From the NCBI GenBank assembly GCA_963696075.1, contig CAVOJD010000026.1, positions 124,001 through 188,000 of the forward strand: 64,000 nt of DNA. Direction: 5' to 3'. Below are positions 26,762 through 36,572 of this stretch, in pieces. Within the stretch, counting starts at the first letter, position 1. Each line of letters opens with the position of its first letter. Source of the stretch: CAJQQK01 sp963696075 (GTDB lineage: Bacteria > Pseudomonadota > Alphaproteobacteria > Rhizobiales > Hyphomicrobiaceae). The position numbers and the translations under genes are program-made. The notes beneath the pieces were generated by a model that was not told the DNA's origin, did no database searches, and saw only the letters and a program-made list of their open reading frames with translations.

Positions 26762-27881
26762 CTATGACGCCGTAAAACGCGCGTGCGAAAATGGGGCCAG
26801 CAGTTGAGGCTTTCGACCGCTCAGGCCCCATGTCGCAAGCATCTCGGTCACGGCTGGTGCAATCGCCCACCCGTGACCACACCACGCCGTCGCATAGATC
26901 GCATTGCTCGCGCCGGGCACGGTGTCGATAACGGGAATGCCGTCAACCGACACGGTTTCCAGATGATCGGCATCAGCCACCTCGATTTCAGCCCCCTCTA
27001 GCTGCGGGAACACAGCCGCAGCATCCGCCAGGTTGGCTGCAATCGATGCCACCACCGCCGTACCGCGCTCCGTTTCGGGATCCCACATACCGGGCAGACC
27101 ACCTGAAACCATGATCCGGTTGCCTGCTTCCCCCTTGACCGCCAGCGTCCGGCTCATATGCCCGATCAGCTGGTTGACACCCGGCCCTTCCACTGGCGCC
27201 GTGATCAACACCTGGAACGTCCGCGACCAGACGGGCAACCGAAGCCGCTCACCCAGCAATCCCTGAACACCGGCGTTGGCCAGCATGAAAAGCCCCCGGT
27301 CGACCGGGATGCGTTCCCCCGCGGCCGTCACCACCGCGACGGCACGCCCGCCGGCGTACTCAATCTCGGCGACCCGCGTATCCGTGCGCACTTCCGCACC
27401 AGCCCGCCGCGCCGCCGCCGCATAGGCATCCGTCGCAGCCGTATGATCCGTCACCCCATCCCTTGGGCAATAGAGTGCACCGAGTATCGCATCACTCACC
27501 CCGGGTTCCAGTTCGCGAACCTCGGACTGATTGAGAAGCCGCGTCTCGGTCCCAAACGTGTTCTGCAGCAACTGGCGCGCTTCGGCTGCCGCCACATCCT
27601 GCTCGCGCTCGATCAACTGCAAATGGCCGGTTCGCTCAAAGAACGGCGCCGCACCAAGATGCTCATGCAGCGTCGGCCACATCTCATGCGAAAGCCGGAT
27701 CAACGGCAATTCGCGCACGTCCCGCCCGTTCGCCCGTGTCCCCCGCTTGCCCGGCCCCGCCGACGCGCCATTGCCGATGCCGGCGGGCCTCAAAAAGAAC
27801 CACCTCCGCTCCTTGTCTCGCCAGCGCGCAGGCAACCCCAGCGCCATAGACACCCCCGCCGATGATCACGAACTCAGCCAT
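26762..27881 (-). pseudogene. FAD-dependent oxidoreductase (DAO family) with apparent frameshift
   Basis: From ATG 27881 the frame begins with an FAD-binding EFVIIGGGVYGAGVACALAR and AEVVLFEARR, then derails. From about 27778 the next frame continues as GIGNGASAGPGKRGTRANGR and runs to 26762 with normal DAO-family features (HLETVSVDGIPVIDTVPG, YATAWCGHGWAIAPAV). Removing one base near 27780-27785 joins the two into an intact protein of about 372 residues. The rest is uncorrupted, so a sequencing indel or recent mutation is likely. It would oxidise a glycine/sarcosine-like amine. It follows the CoA-lyase gene by 43 nt. Confidence 0.75.
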
Positions 27882-27924
27882 TCACCACCTCTTGAACCTT
27901 CATCGCCTCACCCGGTCCGAAACC

Positions 27925-28785
27925 TCAGCCCGACATCCGCTCGGCAATCGCAAGAATGCGGTTCATGTCCCTGAGAACCGGCTTCTCGATCAACTTGCCA
28001 TCAATGACGACCAACCCTGTATCCGCTTCCTCGAAGGCAGCAATGATCCGCCGCGCATTCGCAATCTCATCCGCCGTCGGCGTGAACACATCATTCAGGA
28101 TCGCGATCTGGCGGGGATGGATCGAGCCTTTCCCGCTGAAGCCCAGATCGCGCACCAACTCGGCTTCACGTTTCATCCCCTCCGGGTCCTCGAGATCGAG
28201 ATACGGCACATCGATCACATCAAGCCCCGCGCCCGCCGCCGCGTGCACGATCCGCGACCGCGCATAAAGCAGCGGCTCATAGGCGTTGCGGCATCTGAGT
28301 TCCGCCGCCATGTCGACGCCGCCAAAAAACAGCGCATCAATCCGCCCGCTCGCCCGCGCAATGTCATGCACCGCTTCGAGCCCCGCATTGGTCTCGATGA
28401 TGATGTGCAGCCGGCACGCATGCCCCCGCTCACTCAGGAGCTCGTCGAACCAGATCACCTCATCCGGCGACTTCACCTTCGGCAGCATCAACGCCGGCGG
28501 CGGCGTATCGGTCGCCAGGATCGCCTGCACATCAGCAAGCCCGAACGGATCGCGCAGCGAATTGATCCGCACAATCCGCTCAACACCATCATCGGCCTGC
28601 GCCGTCTCGAACAGTTTGAGCGCATTCGCCCGCGCCTGATCCTTGTCCTTCGGCGCAATTCCGTCCTCGAGTTCGACGCACACGATATCCGCGCCTGAGG
28701 CAAGCGCCTTCGGAAACATCTCCGGTTTGAGGCCGGGTGAAAAAATGAAACTGCGCCGCGGGCGAATACTGCTGTCGTTGATCAT
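27925..28785 (-). CDS. HpcH/HpaI (citrate lyase beta-like) CoA-ester lyase
   Basis: 286 residues from ATG 28785, with GGAGG 11 nt upstream. TIM-barrel aldolase motifs: RPRRSFIFSPGLKPEMFPKA, IVCVELEDGIAPKDK, ERIVRINSLRDPFGLAD, MLPKVKSPDEVIWFD and LHIIIETNAGLEAVHDIARA; the Glu/Asp residues bind Mg. Family members cleave citramalyl-, malyl- or HMG-type CoA esters; the exact ester is unknown. Middle gene of the leftward EamA permease - lyase - FAD oxidase unit. Confidence 0.82.
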   Translation of the reverse strand: MINDSSIRPRRSFIFSPGLKPEMFPKALASGADIVCVELEDGIAPKDKDQARANALKLFETAQADDGVERIVRINSLRDPFGLADVQAILATDTPPPALMLPKVKSPDEVIWFDELLSERGHACRLHIIIETNAGLEAVHDIARASGRIDALFFGGVDMAAELRCRNAYEPLLYARSRIVHAAAGAGLDVIDVPYLDLEDPEGMKREAELVRDLGFSGKGSIHPRQIAILNDVFTPTADEIANARRIIAAFEEADTGLVVIDGKLIEKPVLRDMNRILAIAERMSG

Positions 28786-28894
28786 CAAGTCGTCCTCCGT
28801 TTCGAGGCCCGATCATGTCTCGTCAGGGCCTTCAATGTCGAGTTCCAAGGGCGACGCATCCGGCCAATGATGGTCTCGAAGGCCGAGCCGAACC

Positions 28895-29761
28895 TCAGCG
28901 CGTGATGATCAGCACGCAACCGGCGAAGATGCACCCGATCGCCAGCACCACAGGCAGCCTCACGACCTCGCGCCGGAAGAACAGCCACCCCATGATCAAC
29001 GTAAACGCCGGCGTCGTCGCCACCAGCGGCGCCACCACAATGACTTCCCCAAGTGACAGGGCGGAATTGAGCCCGACCAGGCCGAGCCCATTGAGAAATC
29101 CGCATAAGCCGAACCACAGATAGCCCTTGTTGAATGACGGCAGCCGTCGCCGGCTTGCGAATTGAACCAGCGCGAGCACCACCAGCGACGTCGTCGCCGC
29201 AATCAGCGCCGCCGTCATCGGACTTGGCAACGTGCCGAGGCCAATCTTGATCACATTGTGCGAAATGCCCCGCGTCAGCGCCGCCCCAACCGGTATCGCC
29301 ACCGCCCACAATGGCCACTGTGCCCCCGCCCCTCGCGACCTCAGCGCGATGAAGGCGATGCTGCCAACCACAATCGCCGTTCCCGTGACGATCCTGAGGT
29401 TCAGGACTTCGCCAAGTACAGCAACCGCGATCACCATCGCAAATACGGGAGATGTCGACGCGATGCCCGCCGTCAATGCCGGCCCGATCAATCGCACACC
29501 CCATGAATGGAACGTCATCGACAGCGACGGGACGATCAACCCGGCCAGCGCGAACCATAAGATCGCCTCCCCACCGAGCATCTCCGGCACCAGAAATGTT
29601 GGCGCAAGCAGCCAAAGGATAATCGCCGACGTCGCCACGTTGACCAGCGTGCCATTGCGCACGTCCATATAGTCCAGCGCGATGTGCTGGACATGATTGG
29701 ACAGCGCAAAGACCACGCTGGCACCAAGCGCGATCAGAGCGGCAAGATAAAGTGGGTCCAT
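28895..29761 (-). CDS. EamA/DMT-superfamily permease
   Basis: 288 residues with about ten hydrophobic segments in two repeated five-helix halves (ALIALGASVVFALSNHVQHI at the start; second EamA repeat from about WPLWAVAIPVGAAL). Drug/metabolite transporter family; direction and substrate unknown. It is the first gene of the unit with the CoA lyase (109 nt downstream) and FAD oxidase, so it may move the compound they handle. Confidence 0.8.
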   Translation of the reverse strand: MDPLYLAALIALGASVVFALSNHVQHIALDYMDVRNGTLVNVATSAIILWLLAPTFLVPEMLGGEAILWFALAGLIVPSLSMTFHSWGVRLIGPALTAGIASTSPVFAMVIAVAVLGEVLNLRIVTGTAIVVGSIAFIALRSRGAGAQWPLWAVAIPVGAALTRGISHNVIKIGLGTLPSPMTAALIAATTSLVVLALVQFASRRRLPSFNKGYLWFGLCGFLNGLGLVGLNSALSLGEVIVVAPLVATTPAFTLIMGWLFFRREVVRLPVVLAIGCIFAGCVLIITR

Positions 29762-30177
29762 CTGCGGGAGGGTTCTCGAAGTGAGGGCGGGCCGGCTACC
29801 TTACCCGATCCGCACCGCACCGCCATCTCCAGTTGGATAGAGCGAACAAAATAGAACCGGCCCATCGAAACCGACGCGTTGTGCGACGGAACCGGCCGCA
29901 AGGACCACCCGATTTCAATCGGCTTGCTCCAATGGCTGTCCCTTGAAGAGTGCTGACGCCAGCAGCCCGAGTGGCGCGCTGAAAACGACTGGAATGCCGT
30001 AATATCGCCGCTTGTCGAATACCCCGCGAAATCCAACACCCAAGCCACGGCGTTACGGATCGTCTAGTCCAAATTATGCTAACCACCACCGGACGCTGGT
30101 CTACCCGGCCCACCCCCATCGCCACTCCCCCGACTGAGCGCCACCGTTGCGACGCTTTTTCAAAAAGGATCGTTCCC
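29762..30177. other. Intergenic region, no gene seen
   Basis: 416 bp between the divergent permease and exoD-like genes. I see no supported coding frame, RNA or repeat. It must hold both promoters; no clear -35/-10 pair stands out. Confidence 0.5.
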
Positions 30178-30795
30178 GTGAGCATCCAGCAAGGCGCCGA
30201 AAAGAATGCCTCGTCTGACGAGAGCACCAACCTTGAAACACTGTTGGACGGGATACGCGACGAAATAGAGAGCGCCGATCATGTCACCTTGCAAGACGTG
30301 CTTGAGGCCGTCGGCACGCGCGCCTACGGACCTTTGTTGCTCATCCCCGGCCTGCTCGCGCTCGCCCCCACCGGCGCCATTCCCGGTATGTCGATCGTCA
30401 CGGGCACAATAATCCTGATCATCTCGGCCCAGCTTCTTGTCGGCCGCACCCGGCCATGGCTGCCCCGGCGCGCACTCGACTTTTCGTTTTCGAAAGATAC
30501 GTTGGTCTCCGCGATCGAACGCGGCACGCCTTATGCCCGGCGCATCGATAAATTCCTCAAACCATCCCTGAGCCGCTTCACGGAGTTTCCCGCGACACGC
30601 ATCATTGCCGTGGTCACCATCGCCCTCGCCCTGACAATGTATCCCCTTGCCCTGCTGCCCTTCGCCGTTGCCATCCCGAGTATGGCGATCGTCCTCTTTG
30701 CCCTCGGCCTGACGGCGCGCGACGGCCGCTTGATCCTGGCCGGCTTCATAGTCTCAGGCCTGTCCGTGATTGCACTCACCTACGCCTTGATGTGA
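30178..30795 (+). CDS. ExoD-family membrane protein
   Basis: 205 residues from GTG 30178, with AAAAAGGA upstream; the frame is open to 30076 but that stretch has no start context. The PF06055-like pattern VTLQDVLEAVGTRAYGPLLL, IPGLLALAPTGAIPGMS and the later TRIIAVVTIALALTMYPLALLPFA give about four membrane segments. ExoD is linked to exopolysaccharide production and alkaline tolerance in rhizobia; the molecular function is unknown. Confidence 0.72.
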   Translation: MSIQQGAEKNASSDESTNLETLLDGIRDEIESADHVTLQDVLEAVGTRAYGPLLLIPGLLALAPTGAIPGMSIVTGTIILIISAQLLVGRTRPWLPRRALDFSFSKDTLVSAIERGTPYARRIDKFLKPSLSRFTEFPATRIIAVVTIALALTMYPLALLPFAVAIPSMAIVLFALGLTARDGRLILAGFIVSGLSVIALTYALM

Positions 30796-30820
30796 AACCC
30801 ACCGACCGGCCGTAAATCTC

Positions 30821-32041
30821 TCAATCGCTTTCTCTTTTGGCACTATCACCGCTGCCCTCGTCAATCGCCGCAAGCTGCTCCCGCGCGGCACCCTGTTCTG
30901 CCGGCTCCGACGGCTGGCTCGTAAAGCCGCTCAGTCCCGCGACCGCCTGCCGGTCGCGCGGGATCTCCACGTCGCTTGCACTGTAGGCCGTCAGCAACTC
31001 CGCCAGCGATCTGAGCGCGTGCAGGTGAATGCGCTCATAGCCATGGCTCGCATCCACACCGAACGTGACCAGCGCCGTGCGCACATCCGCCCCCGCCTCG
31101 ATTGCAGACGCGCTGTCCGAGCGGTAGTAGCGAAACACATCCTTCTGGTAGCGAATGTCGTTGCTCTGACACAACTCGACGAGCTTGCGCGTGAGATGAA
31201 AATCAAACGGCCCCGTCTGATCCGCCATCGACACCGTCACCCCGAACTCCGATGAGTTCTGGCCCAGCGCCGATGTTCCGTTGTCAACCGCCACCATCGA
31301 CGCGATATCCGGCAACAGGATCGAGGCCGCCCCGTGCCCAACCTCCTCCGCAATCGTGAACAGCCAGAACACATCCACCGGCGGGCGCTTCTTTGCTTCC
31401 GCCAAAGCCTTCAGCGCGGCCAGCATCACCGCCACACCGGCCTTGTTGTCGAGATGACGCGAGACGATGAACCCGTTCTCGAGGAACTCCGGCGCCGGAT
31501 CGATCGCGACAATATCCCCGATATCAATCCCAAGCTTGCGGATCTCCTCCGGCGTCGTCCCCAGTGCGTCGACCCGCAACTCCAGATGTTCCCAGCCGAT
31601 CGGTTGGCTATCGATGTCATCTCCGTACGTGTGACCCGACGCCTTGAGCGGCAGGATCGTGCCGCGATAAGTGCCCTTCTCGGAAAACAGCGTCACGCGC
31701 GCGCCTTCCGCGAACCGCGCCGACCATGTCCCGATCGGGACCAGTTCCAGCCGCCCCGTTGACTTGATGGCCTTGACCTGAGCGCCAAGCGTATCGACGT
31801 GAGAAACGATCGCCCGGGCGCCGCCCCGCGCGAGGCCCGGCAGCACACCGCGCACCGCACCCCGGCGCGTCAAGTCGTACTCGATACCGATCCGTTCCAG
31901 TTCACCACACACATACCGCGCAACGTTATCGGTGTATCCCGTCGGGCTTGGAATCTCGAGCAGCGTCTTGAGCTGTCGCGTCAGGTAATCCGTGTCGATC
32001 TCTAATCGTTGCATAGGCGCGTTCACGTTGCTTGTTTCCAT
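30821..32041 (-). CDS. M42-family metallopeptidase of the NAGGN osmolyte cluster
   Basis: 406 residues from ATG 32041, overlapping the end of ngg by 19 nt; an internal ATG at 32014 is also possible as neither has a strong ribosome site. Co-catalytic-metal peptidase motifs: ARAIVSHVDTLGAQVKAI, VSRHLDNKAGVAVMLAAL, LFTIAEEVGHGAAS and HGYERIHLHALRSLAELL. This branch is regularly encoded next to asnO and ngg in the N-acetylglutaminylglutamine amide system, where it may process or recycle the dipeptide. The acidic tail after residue 370 is unusual. Confidence 0.85.
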   Translation of the reverse strand: METSNVNAPMQRLEIDTDYLTRQLKTLLEIPSPTGYTDNVARYVCGELERIGIEYDLTRRGAVRGVLPGLARGGARAIVSHVDTLGAQVKAIKSTGRLELVPIGTWSARFAEGARVTLFSEKGTYRGTILPLKASGHTYGDDIDSQPIGWEHLELRVDALGTTPEEIRKLGIDIGDIVAIDPAPEFLENGFIVSRHLDNKAGVAVMLAALKALAEAKKRPPVDVFWLFTIAEEVGHGAASILLPDIASMVAVDNGTSALGQNSSEFGVTVSMADQTGPFDFHLTRKLVELCQSNDIRYQKDVFRYYRSDSASAIEAGADVRTALVTFGVDASHGYERIHLHALRSLAELLTAYSASDVEIPRDRQAVAGLSGFTSQPSEPAEQGAAREQLAAIDEGSGDSAKRESD

Positions 32042-33804
32042 TGTTGCTGCCGGACGACTTTCGGGATCGTCAGAGGAAATAGAAAATCCACGAACCGTTC
32101 CGCGGTCGGTTGCGGTTCGTGGTTGGCAAGGCCCGGCCGCTCGTTGGCTTCAATGAAGACATAATCGGGTTCGCGCGGACTTTTCACCATCAGGTCGATG
32201 CCTGTCACCGGAATCTCGATCGCCTTCGCAGCCCGCACCGCTGCCTCCACCAATTCGGCATGGGTCTCCCCTGTCACGTCATGGATCGTCCCCCCGGTAT
32301 GCAGGTTCGCCGTCCGCCGCACCGCGATCTCCTCTCCCGCGGGCAAGACGTCGCCCAACCCATAGCCGGCTTCACGCAGGCAACGCTCCGTCTCCCCGTC
32401 AATTGGAATGGTGCTCTCCCCGCCGGTCGCGGCAGCCCGCCGCCGGCTCTGCGCCTTGATCAAGGCTTCGACCGTCTTCTGCCCATCCCCGACGATACGC
32501 GGCGGCCGCCGGATCGCGACCGCGACAACCTTGTAGTCGATCACGATCAGTCGCAGGTCGTCCCCCTCGAAGCAGGCTTCGAGGATCACATCAGGACAAA
32601 CATCGCGCGCCGCCTCCACCGCGGCCTCGACATCCGCCACCGTCGACAGCCCGACAGCAACGCCCCGCCCCTGCTCCCCCCGGGCCGGCTTGACGACCAG
32701 AAGCTTGTGTTCTGCAAGAAACGCCTCGCGCGCAGCTCGATCATGCTGGGTCAGCTGCGCCGGAACCCGAACGTTGGCCCCCTCGGCGATGCGCCGCGTT
32801 ACCCGCTTGTCATCACAAATCGACATCGCCACCGCACTCGTGAACTCACTCAGCGATTCCCGGCACGTAACAGCCCTCCCACCATAGGACAGCCGGAAGA
32901 ACCCGCCTTCCGCATCGATCGGCTCCACCGAAATCCCCCGCCGGCGTGCTTCATCGACGATCAGCCGTGCATACGGATTGAAATCGGCATCGTCACTGGA
33001 AACCGCCGTATAGAGTTTCTCGTTGATGACGTTCTTGCGCTTCACCGCAAAGACCGGTGCCCGCCTGAAGCCAAGTTTTTCATAAAGCGCAATCGCCTGC
33101 TCGTTATCATGCATGACGGAGAGATCCATATACGCAGCCCCCCGCGCCGCGAAATGCTCCGCAAGCCGCCTGACGAGCGCTTCGCCAAGGCCTGAATGGG
33201 GCGCCTGCGGCGCAACCGCCAGACACCACAGCGAGGAGCCGCCCTCCGGATCATTGAAGGCGCGTGTATGATCAACGCCCATCACCGTCCCGATGATGCG
33301 CCCGCTCTTGGCATCTTCTGCAACCAACACCGTCAGCGTCCGGTCATCGCGCCGCGTCCAGAAGAAATCCGGCGGCACCTGCACCATATCCCGCGCGGCA
33401 TAGACCGCATTGACCGCCTCCGCATCGCTTCTCGTCGCCAACCGCCGAATAAAGAAGGTCGACGCCTGGCGCTTCGATGGCCGGTAGGTCGAAAGGTCGA
33501 GGCGGAAGGTATGCGAGGGATCGAGAAACAACTCCTGCGGCGCCTGCGCCAGCGCGACATGAGGATCGAGCACGTAGAACGCGATATCGCGCCGGTCCGG
33601 CCCTTCCGACCTCAGCGTCTCCGCCAATCCATCCATCGAGCCGAAGGTGTTGGCGAACACCAACCGCCCCCATCCACAATCCACCACCGCGTCCTGGCGC
33701 ACCGTTTCAAGGTCGACGCCGGTCGATGCGACGTGACTTTCCTGATGCTTGCGCTTCAGGCGATGCTGCTGGGCGCGCGACTTGCGAGAGGAGTTTGAAG
33801 CCAT
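32023..33804 (-). CDS. ngg: N-acetylglutaminylglutamine synthetase (GNAT + ATP-grasp)
   Basis: 593 residues from ATG 33804, 2 nt after the asnO stop, with GGAGGGG upstream. A GNAT acetyltransferase domain (about residues 105-260: LWCLAVAPQAPHSGLGEALVRRL, AIALYEKLGF) is followed by an ATP-grasp ligase domain (LLVVKPARGEQGRGVAVG, VTGIDLMVKSPREPDYVFIEANERPGL). It makes the N-acetylated Gln-Gln dipeptide of the osmoprotectant NAGGN, with AsnO adding the terminal amide. The lysine/arginine-rich start SRAQQHRLKRKHQE is typical. Confidence 0.9.
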   Translation of the reverse strand: MASNSSRKSRAQQHRLKRKHQESHVASTGVDLETVRQDAVVDCGWGRLVFANTFGSMDGLAETLRSEGPDRRDIAFYVLDPHVALAQAPQELFLDPSHTFRLDLSTYRPSKRQASTFFIRRLATRSDAEAVNAVYAARDMVQVPPDFFWTRRDDRTLTVLVAEDAKSGRIIGTVMGVDHTRAFNDPEGGSSLWCLAVAPQAPHSGLGEALVRRLAEHFAARGAAYMDLSVMHDNEQAIALYEKLGFRRAPVFAVKRKNVINEKLYTAVSSDDADFNPYARLIVDEARRRGISVEPIDAEGGFFRLSYGGRAVTCRESLSEFTSAVAMSICDDKRVTRRIAEGANVRVPAQLTQHDRAAREAFLAEHKLLVVKPARGEQGRGVAVGLSTVADVEAAVEAARDVCPDVILEACFEGDDLRLIVIDYKVVAVAIRRPPRIVGDGQKTVEALIKAQSRRRAAATGGESTIPIDGETERCLREAGYGLGDVLPAGEEIAVRRTANLHTGGTIHDVTGETHAELVEAAVRAAKAIEIPVTGIDLMVKSPREPDYVFIEANERPGLANHEPQPTAERFVDFLFPLTIPKVVRQQQWKQAT

Positions 33805-33806
33805 CG

Positions 33807-35588
33807 TCAACGCCCCTCCTGTGTCTGCAGCCAGAGCTCCAGCAGTGCGATCTGCCACAGCTCCGACCCTCTGAGCTTCGTGATGTGCGTCTCGGGCGAA
33901 GCAAACAACCGGTCGAGATAGTCCTGCCGGAACAGGCCGCGAGACCGCGCCCGTTCATTCGTCAACGCATCGCGCACCATCTCGAGATAGGGCCCCTGCA
34001 GATACTTGAGCGCCGGGACTGGGAAATAGCCTTTCGGCCGGTCAATCACATCCGCCGGCACGACCTTTCGTGCCGCCTCCTTCAGCACCCCTTTGCCGCC
34101 ATGCGCCAGCTTGTGCTCAGCCGGGATCCTGCCGGCCAACTCGACCAGTTCATGATCAAGAAACGGCACCCGCGCCTCAAGGCCCCAAGCCATCGTCATG
34201 TTGTCGACCCGCTTCACCGGATCATCCACCAGCATGACATTTGTGTCGAGGCGAAGCGCCTTGTCGACCGCAGCCGAACACCCCGGCCGCGCGAAGTGCG
34301 CTTCAACGAAGTCAATGCTCTCATCCCTGTCCGCCAGATACGCCGCCGAGAGATGTCCGGACAATTGCGCATGCGTGCGGTCGAAGAAGGCTGCCGCATA
34401 GTCGCTGACGGGATCGTTCGAATTTGAAAGCGGCGGATACCAGTGATAGCCGCCGAACACCTCGTCCGCCCCCTGCCCCGACTGCACCACCTTGATCGTC
34501 TTCGCAACCTCACGCGAGAGCAGGAAGAACCCGATATTGTCGTAGGACACCATCGGCTCCGACATCGCCGCGATCGCCAAGGGAAGGTTTTCCAGCATCT
34601 CCGAAGACGGAATGAATATCTTGTGGTGATTGGTGCCGTAGTGCTTGGCGATCAGATCTGAATAGATGAACTCGTCACCCTTCTCCCCGTGCGCCTCCTC
34701 GAAGCCGATCGAGTAGGTCGCAAGGTCCTTCTGCCCCTCTTCCGCCAGCAGGCCGACGATCACCGAACTGTCGACCCCGCCCGAGAGCAACACACCGACC
34801 GGAACATCCGCCACCATGCGCCGCCGCACCGCCACCCTGAGCGCCTCGAGCACCTCATCGCGCCACGCCTCGAACGGCTTCTCGACGTCCTCCGGCGTAC
34901 GCGAGAAATCCGGCGTCCAGTAGGTCCTGTCCGAAACGATCGCGCCCCTCTCATCCACGATCCGGATCGTTGCCGGCGGCAGTTTCCTCACCCCCTCATA
35001 GATCGTCCGCGGCGGCGGCACCACCGCATGCCACGTCATATAATGATGCAGCGCGACCTTATCGATGTCAGTATTGATCTCACCCGAGGCAACCAGCGCC
35101 GGCAGTGAAGAGGCAAACCGCAGCGCACCCCCGACCTCGGCGAGATAAAGCGGCTTGATCCCGAAGCGGTCACGAACAAACGCCGTCCGCCCGCTGTCCC
35201 GCTCGTGGATCGCAAACGCGAACATGCCATGGAAGCGCGGGATCGCATCTTCCCCCCACGCATGCCATGCCTTCAGGATCACTTCCGTGTCGCCATGCGA
35301 GGCAAAGGTGTACCCCATCTCGCCAAGCTCGGCCCGCAGCGCCTCGTAATTATAGATGCATCCGTTGAAGGCAATCGTCAGCCCGAGTTGAGCGTCCGTG
35401 AACGGCTGCGCGGCGGCATCACTCAGGTCGATGATCTTCAGGCGTCGATGCCCGAACGCGACCCGGCCCCTGGCAACCAGCCCCACGTCATCCGGGCCAC
35501 GCGCCTCCATCACCCGCGTCATACGTTCGACGCGCGCAGCCGACGCCGCCTGCCCATCGAATCTGATCTCGCCACAGATGCCGCACAT
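33807..35588 (-). CDS. asnO: N-acetylglutaminylglutamine amidotransferase (AsnB-like)
   Basis: 593 residues. Begins MCGICGEIRFDG, so Cys2 is the class II glutamine-amidotransferase nucleophile; GHRRLKIIDLS and FNGCIYNYEALRAEL follow. The C-terminal asparagine-synthetase domain has the PP-loop VLLSGGVDSSVIVGLL and SGQGADEVFGGYHWY. It amidates the NAGGN precursor. First gene of the asnO-ngg-peptidase operon; divergent from a MarR regulator across an AT-rich 122-bp gap. Confidence 0.9.
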   Translation of the reverse strand: MCGICGEIRFDGQAASAARVERMTRVMEARGPDDVGLVARGRVAFGHRRLKIIDLSDAAAQPFTDAQLGLTIAFNGCIYNYEALRAELGEMGYTFASHGDTEVILKAWHAWGEDAIPRFHGMFAFAIHERDSGRTAFVRDRFGIKPLYLAEVGGALRFASSLPALVASGEINTDIDKVALHHYMTWHAVVPPPRTIYEGVRKLPPATIRIVDERGAIVSDRTYWTPDFSRTPEDVEKPFEAWRDEVLEALRVAVRRRMVADVPVGVLLSGGVDSSVIVGLLAEEGQKDLATYSIGFEEAHGEKGDEFIYSDLIAKHYGTNHHKIFIPSSEMLENLPLAIAAMSEPMVSYDNIGFFLLSREVAKTIKVVQSGQGADEVFGGYHWYPPLSNSNDPVSDYAAAFFDRTHAQLSGHLSAAYLADRDESIDFVEAHFARPGCSAAVDKALRLDTNVMLVDDPVKRVDNMTMAWGLEARVPFLDHELVELAGRIPAEHKLAHGGKGVLKEAARKVVPADVIDRPKGYFPVPALKYLQGPYLEMVRDALTNERARSRGLFRQDYLDRLFASPETHITKLRGSELWQIALLELWLQTQEGR

Positions 35589-35629
35589 CCACCATCTCTC
35601 ACTTTGCTCTTTTCCATTGACGCCAAATC

Positions 35630-35650
35630 ATTAGAACAATAACGATTAGG
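35630..35650. promoter_or_regulatory. AT-rich direct repeat in asnO/marR divergent promoter
   Basis: ATTAG at 35630-35634 and again at 35645-35649, 15 bp apart, in the only AT-rich stretch between the divergent asnO and marR genes. It could be the MarR operator or part of a promoter; no clean palindrome was seen. Confidence 0.3.
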
Positions 35651-35710
35651 ACTCAACCGGCGCCGGACTCCTGTCCGATAGAACCGATATAGGTGAGATA
35701 CGTTCCCGAG

Positions 35711-36172
35711 ATGGCTGACGACCGCGACCTCCAATCACTCCTGAAATCGATCCGCCAGATCGCGCGCGCCGTCGACATTCATTCCCGCCGGCTCGACCGC
35801 GCCTTCGGCCTCACCCTCCCCCAGCTCATCGTCCTGCGCAGCATTCGCGATCTCGGCGAAGTCACCAGCCGCGCCATATCGATCGCCTCCGACCTGAGCG
35901 CGCCAACCGTCGTCGGCATCCTGGATAAACTCGAAGAAAAGAAATTGATCGAGCGCTACCGCTCATCGCGGGACCGGCGCATCGTCCACACCCGCCTGAC
36001 CCGGGCCGGCCATCTCCTTCTCGCCGAAGCGCCAAGTCCCCTCGGAGATCACTTCACCGACACCTTCGCGGCCCTTAACGAGCGAGAGCGCAGCAACGTC
36101 CTGAAATCTGTCGACCGGGTCGCCAATATGTTGGCGCCATTGGTCCTCGAGCGTGAGCCCGCGGACGGCTAG
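35711..36172 (+). CDS. MarR-family regulator beside the NAGGN operon
   Basis: 153 residues from ATG 35711 (an upstream GTG at 35693 is possible). Winged helix: LTLPQLIVLRSIRDLGEVTS, recognition helix SDLSAPTVVGILDKLEEKKL, wing SRDRRIVHTRLT. Divergent from asnO; a MarR gene in this spot is a repeated arrangement in NAGGN loci, so it probably senses osmotic state or a metabolite and controls the operon (inference). Confidence 0.8.
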   Translation: MADDRDLQSLLKSIRQIARAVDIHSRRLDRAFGLTLPQLIVLRSIRDLGEVTSRAISIASDLSAPTVVGILDKLEEKKLIERYRSSRDRRIVHTRLTRAGHLLLAEAPSPLGDHFTDTFAALNERERSNVLKSVDRVANMLAPLVLEREPADG

Positions 36173-36195
36173 AGCGGAGCGCGATCCTGAGCCGC

Positions 36196-36528
36196 TTATT
36201 TGTCGTCGCGCAGTGACAGGATGAACGCTGCAAGCGAGTCCGCCTCATCCCACGTCACATTGTGATCGGGCATCACGGCCGGGCGCGACCTCAACCAGTC
36301 GACGATCCGCGCGTGATCCTCCGACCGGCGCTTGGCAATCGCCTTGAAGCTCGGAACGCCCATGCCCCCGCTCTTCTCCCCCTGCCCTTCGTTCATGTGA
36401 CACGCCGCACAAAGCCGCTCGGCAAGCGCCCGTCCCTGTGCGACATCCCCGGCACCGGCCGGCCCGCCACCCCCCATCGCAACCGCCAGCACCGCGCCCG
36501 CCGCCACATAAGCCCGCTTCCACTTCAT
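36196..36528 (-). CDS. Small secreted cytochrome c
   Basis: 110 residues from ATG 36528, with GGAGG 8 nt upstream. Signal peptide to about residue 27 (AGAG), heme motif C40-A-A-C-H44 and a Met in RPAVMPDHNV as likely sixth ligand. A class I cytochrome c for periplasmic electron transfer. Its partner is not obvious; next upstream gene (same strand) is a site-2 protease 44 nt away. Confidence 0.8.
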   Translation of the reverse strand: MKWKRAYVAAGAVLAVAMGGGGPAGAGDVAQGRALAERLCAACHMNEGQGEKSGGMGVPSFKAIAKRRSEDHARIVDWLRSRPAVMPDHNVTWDEADSLAAFILSLRDDK

Positions 36529-36572
36529 CCCAAACCTCCGGCTGTCCACCACACCCCGACCGCCATGACCAG

